Source: Actinoplanes liguriensis
GTDB taxonomy: Bacteria; Actinomycetota; Actinomycetes; Mycobacteriales; Micromonosporaceae
NCBI GenBank assembly: GCA_000715855.1
Contig: KL571195.1
Span: 175,758 to 180,892 of the forward strand
Length of the DNA: 5,135 bases
Reading direction: 5' to 3'
The notes beneath the pieces were generated by a model, which was not told where the DNA came from, searched no databases, and saw only the letters and a list, made by a program, of their open reading frames with translations. Below, piece after piece: positions 1 to 5,135 of this stretch (within the stretch, counting starts at the first letter, position 1; every line of letters starts with the position of its first letter). The translations under genes were made by a program, and so were the position numbers.

Positions 1-18
1 GATGTGTATAAGAGACAG
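1..18 (+). other. Tn5/Nextera mosaic-end adapter remnant (non-genomic)
   Basis: These 18 bases, GATGTGTATAAGAGACAG, are identical to the last 18 of the 19-base Tn5 mosaic end used in Nextera tagmentation libraries. The stretch is AT-rich, unlike everything after it. It is an untrimmed sequencing adapter joined to the true contig end at base 19. The ATG at position 4 belongs to the adapter and must not be used as a start codon. Confidence 0.95.
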
Positions 19-552
19 TATCTGAACCATCTGCTCCGGGTGGCCATCCGGATCATCCGCTACTACGGGATCCGCGACGTGGACGTGCTGGTCGCGGCGC
101 TGCTGCACGACGCGGTCGAGGATCATCCGGCGGAGCTGGCGGGGGTCGCGCCGGACACGCCGTACGGGAAAAGCACCGAAGCGGCCCTGGCCGCTCTTGC
201 CCTTCGCTTCAATCCGCGGGTCGCCGATCTGGTCCGGTCGGTGACGAACCCGGCCTTCGATCCGGAGCGTGATCGCCACGAGCAGTACCGGGAGCACGTC
301 GCGGACAGTCTGGACCGCGATCCGTGGGCACGGATCATCAAGATTTCGGACTTCACCGACAACGGCGTCGGCGTGATCCACACCTCGCTCGACAAGGCGC
401 ACCGGTCGGCCACGAAGTACCGTCCGCTGGTCCCGAAGCTGCGGGAGCTGATCGGGCGGCCCGACACGCCGCTCTCCACGCAGGCCAAGGAGCACATCCT
501 GGACCAGCTGGACCTCGCCGAGGAGCGATTCGCGGCCATCCTCGATGACTGA
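19..552 (+). CDS. HD-domain phosphohydrolase, RelA/SpoT (ppGpp hydrolase)-like, 5'-truncated
   Basis: This is the C-terminal 177 residues of a protein whose start is lost at the contig end. The reading frame is open through the adapter, so the apparent Met at position 4 is artificial. The visible sequence begins YLNHLLRVA, followed about 25 residues later by LLHDAVEDH, then LVRSVTNPAF and IKISDFTDN. This order matches the metal-binding His, the His-Asp pair with trailing ED, the VT segment and the distal Asp (K..D..DN) of the HD hydrolase domain in SpoT and small MESH1-type enzymes, which remove pyrophosphate from (p)ppGpp. No synthetase or TGS domain follows, and the protein ends about 60 residues after the distal Asp. 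It could therefore be a small stand-alone hydrolase or another HD-family nucleotide phosphohydrolase; the substrate is inferred. The next gene starts 26 bases downstream on the same strand but seems to have its own promoter. Confidence 0.8.
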   Translation, partial: YLNHLLRVAIRIIRYYGIRDVDVLVAALLHDAVEDHPAELAGVAPDTPYGKSTEAALAALALRFNPRVADLVRSVTNPAFDPERDRHEQYREHVADSLDRDPWARIIKISDFTDNGVGVIHTSLDKAHRSATKYRPLVPKLRELIGRPDTPLSTQAKEHILDQLDLAEERFAAILDD

Positions 553-578
553 CCGGAGCAGCCGCCTACGCTGGGAGC
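545..578 (+). promoter_or_regulatory. Candidate sigma70-type promoter for a leaderless GH13 transcript
   Basis: A -10 element TACGCT (567-572, TANNNT type) ends six bases before the ATG at 579. A partial -35, ATGACT (545-550, 4 of 6 to TTGACA), lies 16 bases upstream and overlaps the end of the HD gene. With this spacing transcription would begin at or next to the ATG, giving a leaderless mRNA, which is common in actinomycetes. The GGGAG at 573-577 is only one base from the ATG, too close to act as a ribosome binding site. Confidence 0.45.
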
Positions 579-2163
579 ATGCCCTCCACTGACACCTGGT
601 GGCGCGACGCCGTCATCTACCAGATCTACCCGCGCTCGTTCGCCGACGGCAACGGCGACGGCATGGGTGACCTGCCGGGCATCACCGCGCGCCTACCCCG
701 TCTGCGTGAGCTCGGCATCGACGCCGTCTGGCTCTCCCCCTTCTACGTCAGCCCGCAGCACGACGCGGGCTACGACGTCGCCGACTACCGCGACGTCGAC
801 CCGCGCTTCGGCACCCTCGGTGACGCGGACAAGCTGATCGCCACCGCCCACGACCTGGGCCTCAAGATCATCGTGGATCTGGTGCCGAACCACACGTCCA
901 GCGAGCACGCCTGGTTCCGGGCCGCGATCGACGCCGGCCCCGGCAGCCCGGAGCGGGAGCGCTACATCTTCCGCGACGAGCCGCCGAACTCCTGGCAGAG
1001 CGTGTTCGGCGGGCCGGCCTGGCACCAGGTCGAGGACGGCCAGTGGTATCTGCACCTGTTCGACGTCTCCCAGCCCGACCTGAACTGGGACCACCCGGAG
1101 GTGCGCGCCGAGTTCCTCGACATCCTGCGGTTCTGGCTGGACCGCGGGGTCGACGGCTTCCGCGTGGACGTGGCGCACGGCCTGGTCAAGGACGCCGCCC
1201 TGACCGACTGGACGGCGCCGTCCGTGGTGCTCGGCGGCCTCGAGCCTGTGGGACCAGGAGGGCGTGCACGAGATCTACCGGCAGTGGCGCACGGTGCTCG
1301 ACGGCTACTCCCCCGCGCGGATCATGGTGGCGGAGGCCTGGGTGCAGCCCGAGGAGCGGCTCGCACGTTACGTCCGGCCGGACGAGATGCATCAGGCGTT
1401 CAACTTCCCGTACCTGGAGGCGCCCTGGAAGCCGGGCGAGCTGCGTGCGGTGATCGACTCCTCGCTGGCGGCCACCGGCTCGGTCGGCGCGACCACCACC
1501 TGGGTGCTCTCCAACCACGACGTGGTGCGGCACGCGTCCCGGCTCGGCTTCCCGGCCGGCACCGGGCGCAAACCGGGCATCGGGATCGGCGACCCGCAGC
1601 CGGACACCGGGCTGGGCCTGCGCCGGGCCCGGGCGGCCACGTTGCTGATGCTCGGGCTGCCCGGCTCGGCCTACCTCTACCAGGGCGAGGAGCTGGGGCT
1701 GCCGGAGCACACCACACTCGCCGACGAGTTCCGGCAGGACCCGGCGTGGGAGCGGTCCGGGCACGCCGAGCGCGGCCGCGACGGGTGCCGGGTGCCGATC
1801 CCGTGGGAGGCGGACGCCCCGTCGTACGGCTTCGGCCCGGGTGACGACAGCTGGCTGCCGCAGCCCGCGAGCTGGGCGGAGTACGCGCTGGACCGCCAGG
1901 CCGGCGTGGCCGGCTCGACCTACGAGCTGTACCGCTCGGCGCTGCGACTCCGCCGTTCCGAGGGGATCGGCAACGGGTCGCTGACCTGGGCCGCCACCGA
2001 GGGCGACGTGCTGGCGTTCCGCAACAACGCGATCCTGGTGCTGACCAACTTCGGCGCTCGCCCCGCCGAGCTACCCGCGAATGCCCGGGTCCTGCTGAGC
2101 AGTGAGCCCCTTGACGCCGATGGGCGGGTCCCCACCGACGTCACCGTCTGGGCGACGATCTGA
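579..2163 (+). pseudogene. GH13 alpha-glucosidase, interrupted by one frameshift
   Basis: This encodes a glycoside hydrolase family 13 alpha-glucosidase (about 528 residues, normal for the family), expected to release glucose from malto- or isomalto-oligosaccharides in the cytoplasm; no signal peptide is visible. The N-terminus WWRDAVIYQIYPRSFAD is the typical family start. Region I (DLVPNH, residues 100-105) and region II (GFRVDVAHG, nucleophile Asp197) lie in the frame of the ATG at 579. Region III (VAEAW, acid/base Glu at 1333-1335) and region IV (SNHD, Asp at 1519-1521) lie in the next frame, which reads WDQEGVHEIYR from about 1249 and stops at 2161-2163. The switch falls between 1204 and about 1250. 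No other lesion is seen and codon use stays normal on both sides, so this is either a very recent mutation or a sequencing/assembly error. If real, neither fragment holds a full active site. The 3' end overlaps the convergent transporter gene by 93 bases. Confidence 0.85.
1204..1250 (+). other. Frameshift interval within the GH13 gene
   Basis: The upstream frame reads ALTDW up to about 1212, while the downstream frame is closed by TGA at 1201-1203 and clearly homologous from CTG TGG GAC CAG (1246-1257). The shift equals one extra base or two missing bases. A simple model is loss of GC from an original GAG CCG CTG TGG, which yields exactly the observed GAGCCTGTGG at 1242-1251 and would restore LEPLWDQEG. 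That model is inference; the frame change is seen directly. Confidence 0.8.
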
Positions 2164-3528
2164 GAGTGCCAGCAGGGCGGCGTGCGTGGCGGCCATGTCC
2201 TCCGCCACCGTCCTGCTGGCCAGCCAGTACATGATCCCGGTCGGGATGAAGAAGAACTGGAACGAGGCGAGCCCGACCGCGTAGTTCAGCGGCGGCGGGA
2301 ACGCCCCGGACAGCCGCTGGAACACCACCCCGACCAGCGCGTTGCCGCCGGCCCGGCCGAACCCGTTGACCAGGTTGCCGAGGCTGTAGACGGTGCCGCG
2401 GTGCTCGGGCGGGTTCACGTCGGCGATCATGGCGAACCAGTTCGGCGAGTTCGCCGACGTCAGCATCAGCGCGAAGACCGCGATGACCAGGCACACGGCG
2501 ACGGTCGGCTCGGTCACCACGTTGTCGAGCACCCCGCGGATCACGTCGGCGGTGCCGGCGCCGTCCGGCACGGTGATCCGCATCGGGACGAAGAACAACA
2601 CCACATAGAAGGGTACGGCGGCGAGCACGCCCACCGCCGCGACCAGTGCCCGCCCGCGCGGAGTCCGTCGCTGCAACCGGTCGCCGGCCAGCCCGCCGAG
2701 GATCGACAGCGCCGCCCCGAGCTGGAAGATCGTCGCGAACACGCTGCCCACCAGCACCGCCGTGCCGGACGAGTAGCCCTGGTCCTCGGCGCGGGCCCGG
2801 AACAGCACCGGCAGCCAGACCAGCGAGCCGAACGCGATCTGCGCGGTGCCGCCCTGCAGGATCAGCCAGAGGTTCGTCCGCCGGCCCAGGATGATCGGCA
2901 GGTGGTCGTGGTGGATCCGCTCGTCGTAGTCGATCCCGGCCAGTTCCGGCTGGCTCTCGCCGCGTGGCACGTTGTAGGTGAACAGGTACAGCGTCGTGGC
3001 GATCACCCCGGCGACCGCGGTGACCAGGAACGGCTGCCGCCAGCCGGTGTGCCCGAGGATGCCGCCGACCAGGGTGCCGGCCAGCGTGCCGACGCCCTGC
3101 GACAGGCCCCAGAAGCTCATCACCAGGCCCCGGCGCCTCGGTGAGATCAGATCGCTGACCACCGAGAAGCTGACCGAGGCGACCGCGCCCAGCCCGAACG
3201 CCGCAAGCATCTGGGCGAGCAGGAACGACGCGTAGCCACCGGCCAGGCCGGACCACGCGGTGCCGGCGATCCAGATCACCGTGCCGAGGATCAGCACCGG
3301 TTTGCGGTCGGTGCGGTCGCCCGCATACGCCCACCCGATCGCGGCGACCGCGCTGACCAGGAACATGATCGTGGTGGCCAGCGCGATGTGGCCCTCGCCG
3401 ACCCCGAAGTCGTCGCCGATGCTCCCGTAGAGCGGCGGGACGATCCCGATCGCGACGTTGTCCAAGGACGCCAGGATCACGAAAACGACCACGCTGTACA
3501 CGCGGTGCACGGTCCCGCCCCTGAACAT
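2071..3528 (-). CDS. MFS transporter, Spinster-like
   Basis: This is a 485-residue major facilitator superfamily protein, an inner-membrane secondary transporter of unknown substrate. Hydrophobic segments are consistent with 12 TM helices in two halves. The loop after TM2 carries motif A (GWAYAGDRTDRK, about residues 65-76), with a weaker copy in the second half (GGLAGDRLQRR). An acidic Asp23 inside TM1 (LASLDNVAIG) and the late motif HRGTVYSLGNLVNGFGR resemble Spinster-type MFS proteins; this assignment is tentative. A charged central loop (ELAGIDYDERIHHDH) separates the halves. The start is ATG at 3528; GTG at 3531-3529, directly upstream in frame, is an equally good leaderless start. The frame stays open far upstream, but that part is the antisense of the glycosyltransferase gene. 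The hydrophilic last 30 residues (SDRRPDGDVGGDPP onward) are encoded antisense to the glucosidase 3' end. The gene is divergent from the glycosyltransferase, which may hint at shared control. Confidence 0.88.
   Translation of the reverse strand: MFRGGTVHRVYSVVVFVILASLDNVAIGIVPPLYGSIGDDFGVGEGHIALATTIMFLVSAVAAIGWAYAGDRTDRKPVLILGTVIWIAGTAWSGLAGGYASFLLAQMLAAFGLGAVASVSFSVVSDLISPRRRGLVMSFWGLSQGVGTLAGTLVGGILGHTGWRQPFLVTAVAGVIATTLYLFTYNVPRGESQPELAGIDYDERIHHDHLPIILGRRTNLWLILQGGTAQIAFGSLVWLPVLFRARAEDQGYSSGTAVLVGSVFATIFQLGAALSILGGLAGDRLQRRTPRGRALVAAVGVLAAVPFYVVLFFVPMRITVPDGAGTADVIRGVLDNVVTEPTVAVCLVIAVFALMLTSANSPNWFAMIADVNPPEHRGTVYSLGNLVNGFGRAGGNALVGVVFQRLSGAFPPPLNYAVGLASFQFFFIPTGIMYWLASRTVAEDMAATHAALLALSDRRPDGDVGGDPPIGVKGLTAQQDPGIRG
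2169..2219 (+). terminator. Possible hairpin terminator after the GH13 gene
   Basis: An imperfect nested inverted repeat begins 6 bases after the glucosidase stop. The outer arms CCAGCAGG (2169-2176) and CCTGCTGG (2212-2219) pair perfectly, as do the inner arms GTGGCGG (2186-2192) and CCGCCAC (2202-2208), with a 9-base loop and an asymmetric bulge. There is no T tract. It lies inside the transporter coding region, so the pairing could be a by-product of GC-rich codons. Confidence 0.3.
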
Positions 3529-3612
3529 CACGGGGTAGAGGTTAGCGAGAGTTCGGCCTGCGGACAGGGACGCGTTGCCCCCAGTACCACGATTTTCGAT
3601 GATCCTGAACGC
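3529..3612. promoter_or_regulatory. Divergent promoter region between MFS and glycosyltransferase genes
   Basis: These 84 bases separate two divergent starts and contain no AG-rich ribosome binding site on either side. For the transporter (- strand) a -10-like TAACCT (3544-3539) lies 7 bases before the GTG at 3531 and 10 before the ATG at 3528, which fits a leaderless transcript; its -35 is poor. For the glycosyltransferase (+), TTGCCC (3575-3580, 4 of 6 to TTGACA) is 17 bases from GATGAT (3598-3603), which would start RNA at or just before the ATG at 3613. I saw no convincing operator palindrome. Confidence 0.4.
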
Positions 3613-4770
3613 ATGCTGATCGTGCGGATCGCCAACTTCGTCCACTCGACCTCCGGCGGCCTCCGCACGGCGTTGCGAGAGCTCGGCCAGGGATATCAGA
3701 CCGCGGGACATCAAGCCGTGCTGATCACTCCCGGTCCCCGGGCCACCGAGGAGGAGACCCCGTGGGGCCGGATGATCACCCTTCCGGGACCGGTCGTCCC
3801 CGGGCTCGGCGGCTACCGCGTGTTGCTGAACCGGGGGGCGGTCACCAGGCAGCTGGACCGGCTGCGCCCGGACCGGCTGGAGGTGCACGACCGGTCGACC
3901 CTGCGCTGGCTCGGCGCCTGGGCACGCCGGGCCGAGGTGCCGTCGATGATGGTGTCGCACGAGAGCCTGGACGGCCTGCTGCGGCTCTTCGGCCCGGGAC
4001 GGTCCCTGGGGCTGCGCGCGGCGGACCGGCTCAACTCGCGCACGGTCCGGGCCTTCGACGCGGTGGTCTGCACCACCGCCTGGGCCGAGCGGGAGTTCCA
4101 CCGGCTCGGGGCGGCGCCGATCCGCGTACCGCTGGGGGTTGATCTGGCCCGGTTCTCGCCCGCCCACCGGGACCCGGAGGTGCGCTGCCGGTTCGCCGAG
4201 CCGGACCAGGTGATCCTGCTGCACTGCGGGCGGCTGTCGGCGGAGAAGGAGCCCCGGCTGTCCCTCACCGCGCTGGCCGAGCTGCGCGCCGGCGGCGTCG
4301 ACGCGCGACTGGTGGTGGCCGGTGACGGGCCACTGCGGACGGCCCTGGAGCAGGAGGCCCTGGACCGGAGGTTGCCGGCCGTGTTCCTCGGGCACGTCGC
4401 GGACAAGGCGCTGCTCAACGCGCTGCTGGCGACCGCGGACGTCGGGGTGGCCCCCGGGCCGATCGAGACGTTCGGGCTGGCCGCGCTGGAGACGCTGGCC
4501 AGCGGCACGCCGGTGGTGGCCCGGGCGACGAGCGCGCTGCCCGAGGTGATCGGCGAGGCCGGGATCGCGGCGGACGGGACCGGGCCGGCGTACGCGGCGG
4601 CGATCCGCACCCTGCTGGACCGTCCGGCCGCCGCCCGGCGTGCCGCAGCCCGCGCCCAGGCGGAGCGTTTCCCCTGGTCCGGGGCGGTGGACGGGTTCCT
4701 CGCGGTGCACGGCCTGACCCGGATGCCGGACGGCCGGGTCCACAGTGCGGACCCGGCCGTCTCGCGCTGA
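3613..4770 (+). CDS. GT4-family glycosyltransferase (GT-B fold)
   Basis: This is a 385-residue retaining glycosyltransferase that would move a sugar from an activated nucleotide donor to an unknown acceptor, in the cytoplasm or at the inner membrane face. The N-terminal Rossmann half begins MLIVRIANFVHSTSGGL, with the Gly-rich loop after the first strand. The linker VPLGVDLARFSP (from residue 172) leads to the donor half: HCGRLSAEKEP (Arg207 and Lys212, the usual phosphate-contacting pair), VAGDGPLR (Gly237 onward) and the E-x7-E motif (Glu285 and Glu293) inside IETFGLAALETLASG. These are hallmarks of GT4 enzymes, including actinobacterial mannosyltransferases, but donor and acceptor cannot be read here. 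The start at 3613 is chosen because the homologous N-terminal strand begins there; upstream in-frame codons lie in the transporter antisense and promoter region. No signal peptide or TM helix is seen. The last 13 sense codons include a perfect hairpin, and the stop is 2 bases from the convergent pectate lyase stop. Confidence 0.9.
   Translation: MLIVRIANFVHSTSGGLRTALRELGQGYQTAGHQAVLITPGPRATEEETPWGRMITLPGPVVPGLGGYRVLLNRGAVTRQLDRLRPDRLEVHDRSTLRWLGAWARRAEVPSMMVSHESLDGLLRLFGPGRSLGLRAADRLNSRTVRAFDAVVCTTAWAEREFHRLGAAPIRVPLGVDLARFSPAHRDPEVRCRFAEPDQVILLHCGRLSAEKEPRLSLTALAELRAGGVDARLVVAGDGPLRTALEQEALDRRLPAVFLGHVADKALLNALLATADVGVAPGPIETFGLAALETLASGTPVVARATSALPEVIGEAGIAADGTGPAYAAAIRTLLDRPAAARRAAARAQAERFPWSGAVDGFLAVHGLTRMPDGRVHSADPAVSR
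4729..4761. terminator. Perfect 13-bp hairpin between convergent genes, likely bidirectional terminator
   Basis: GACGGCCGGGTCC (4729-4741) and GGACCCGGCCGTC (4749-4761) are exact inverted repeats with a 7-base loop, ACAGTGC. The hairpin lies in the last codons of the glycosyltransferase gene (DGRVHSADPAV) and starts 11 bases beyond the pectate lyase stop on the minus strand, the usual place for a terminator of that gene. No T tract follows on either strand, which is common for actinomycete terminators. For the plus-strand gene it would sit just before the stop codon, which is unusual. Confidence 0.6.
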
Positions 4771-4772
4771 CC

Positions 4773-5135
4773 TCAGTTGCCGATGGTCGCCTGCGGGCCG
4801 GTGTACTTCTTCAGCAGCGCCGGCACGTCGGCCGCCGCGTCCAGCGTGTACGCGTAGTAACTGGACGGCGTGAACGCGGACCCGTTGGTCTGCTGCTTGC
4901 CGCTGGAGTTCACGACGATGCTGCCGCTCTGCTTGAGCTGGGCGGCGGACGTGTCGTTGTAGTACGGGTTCACCACGTTGTCGAAGTAGCTGTTCTCCAG
5001 GACCAGCTTCGTCGAGCCACGGGACAGGTTCCCGTACGAGGTGATGTTCTGCATGTAGTTGTTGTAGAGGTGCGCCAGCGCGACGTTGTCCACGCTCGGG
5101 TTGCGCTGGTTGGTGTCGTGGATCCAGTTGTGGTG
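4773..5135 (-). CDS. Pectate lyase (PL1 family), C-terminal part
   Basis: These are the last 120 residues and stop of a polysaccharide lyase whose 5' part lies beyond the window; the frame is open to base 5135. It would cleave polygalacturonate (pectin) by beta-elimination and is normally secreted, though the signal peptide would be outside the window. The sequence opens HHNWIHDTNQRNP, then VALAHLYNNYMQNITSYGN, then LVLENSYFDNVVNPYY. This is the conserved PL1 parallel beta-helix pattern, in which the strand HHN..., the QR.P segment and H.YNNY follow in order. The Arg at 5105-5103 aligns by pattern with the catalytic Arg of PL1 enzymes such as PelC. The calcium-binding acidic residues would be upstream and are not visible. 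The GTG at 5093 is internal, not a start. The protein ends soon after the beta-helix with no added binding module. Confidence 0.85.
   Translation of the reverse strand, partial: HHNWIHDTNQRNPSVDNVALAHLYNNYMQNITSYGNLSRGSTKLVLENSYFDNVVNPYYNDTSAAQLKQSGSIVVNSSGKQQTNGSAFTPSSYYAYTLDAAADVPALLKKYTGPQATIGN

Noticed and set aside
4..18. ATG at position 4 as the start of the HD protein
   Set aside because: It lies within the Nextera adapter; real sequence begins at 19 and the gene is truncated.
573..577. GGGAG as ribosome binding site of the glucosidase
   Set aside because: Only one base separates it from the ATG, too short for a Shine-Dalgarno interaction.
1204..1250. Programmed ribosomal frameshifting in the glucosidase gene
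   Set aside because: No slippery heptamer, stop codon at the shift site or stimulatory structure is evident, and this enzyme family is not known to use it.
1251..1844. Continuation of the initial glucosidase frame to a stop at 1844
   Set aside because: It is rich in Arg, Gly, Ala and Pro with no family motifs; the conserved GH13 motifs continue in the other frame.
2182..3144. 320-codon plus-strand open frame inside the transporter
   Set aside because: Mirror frame of a high-GC gene, rich in Arg, Asp, Gln and His repeats without any domain features.
3388..3612. Upstream start extending the glycosyltransferase
   Set aside because: The extension is antisense to the transporter and to the promoter region; the first conserved strand starts at 3613.
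3529..4743. Minus-strand open frame upstream of the transporter start (total 890 codons)
   Set aside because: This part is the antisense of the glycosyltransferase gene, with low-complexity composition and no motifs; the transporter homology begins at its own ATG.
1..5135. tRNA or rRNA genes, CRISPR arrays, insertion sequences, defence or biosynthetic systems
   Set aside because: No matching repeats, transposase motifs, RNA gene folds or system-type gene sets were seen; the Tn5 end at the start is a library adapter, not a resident transposon.

Overview
The window is high-GC DNA (G or C at most third codon positions) with short intergenic gaps and apparently leaderless starts, which suggests an actinomycete. 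A Micromonosporaceae-type soil or plant-litter organism would fit, but that is inference. The first 18 bases are not genomic: they match the Tn5/Nextera mosaic-end adapter, so the window begins at an untrimmed contig end.

Layout: (1) 19-552 (+), the 3' part of an HD-domain protein related to the RelA/SpoT (ppGpp) hydrolase domain. (2) 579-2163 (+), a GH13 alpha-glucosidase, complete except for one frame change near 1204-1250 that separates the catalytic nucleophile from the acid/base. (3) 2071-3528 (-), a 12-TM-type MFS transporter with Spinster-like features; its last 30 codons lie antisense to the end of the glucosidase gene. (4) 3529-3612, an 84-bp divergent promoter region. (5) 3613-4770 (+), a GT-B glycosyltransferase of family 4. 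(6) 4773-5135 (-), the C-terminal part of a family 1 pectate lyase running off the window. A perfect 13-bp hairpin at 4729-4761 sits between the last two convergent genes.

No single operon is visible. The genes are arranged + + - + -, so the two convergent pairs share their ends and the transporter and glycosyltransferase share a divergent promoter region. The common theme is loosely carbohydrate metabolism: pectin cleavage outside the cell, alpha-glucoside cleavage probably inside it, and sugar transfer to an unknown acceptor. Nothing shows that they act as one pathway. I did not find a new biological system. The points most worth checking are the adapter remnant, the frame break in the glucosidase, and the overlapping or hairpin-bearing gene ends.
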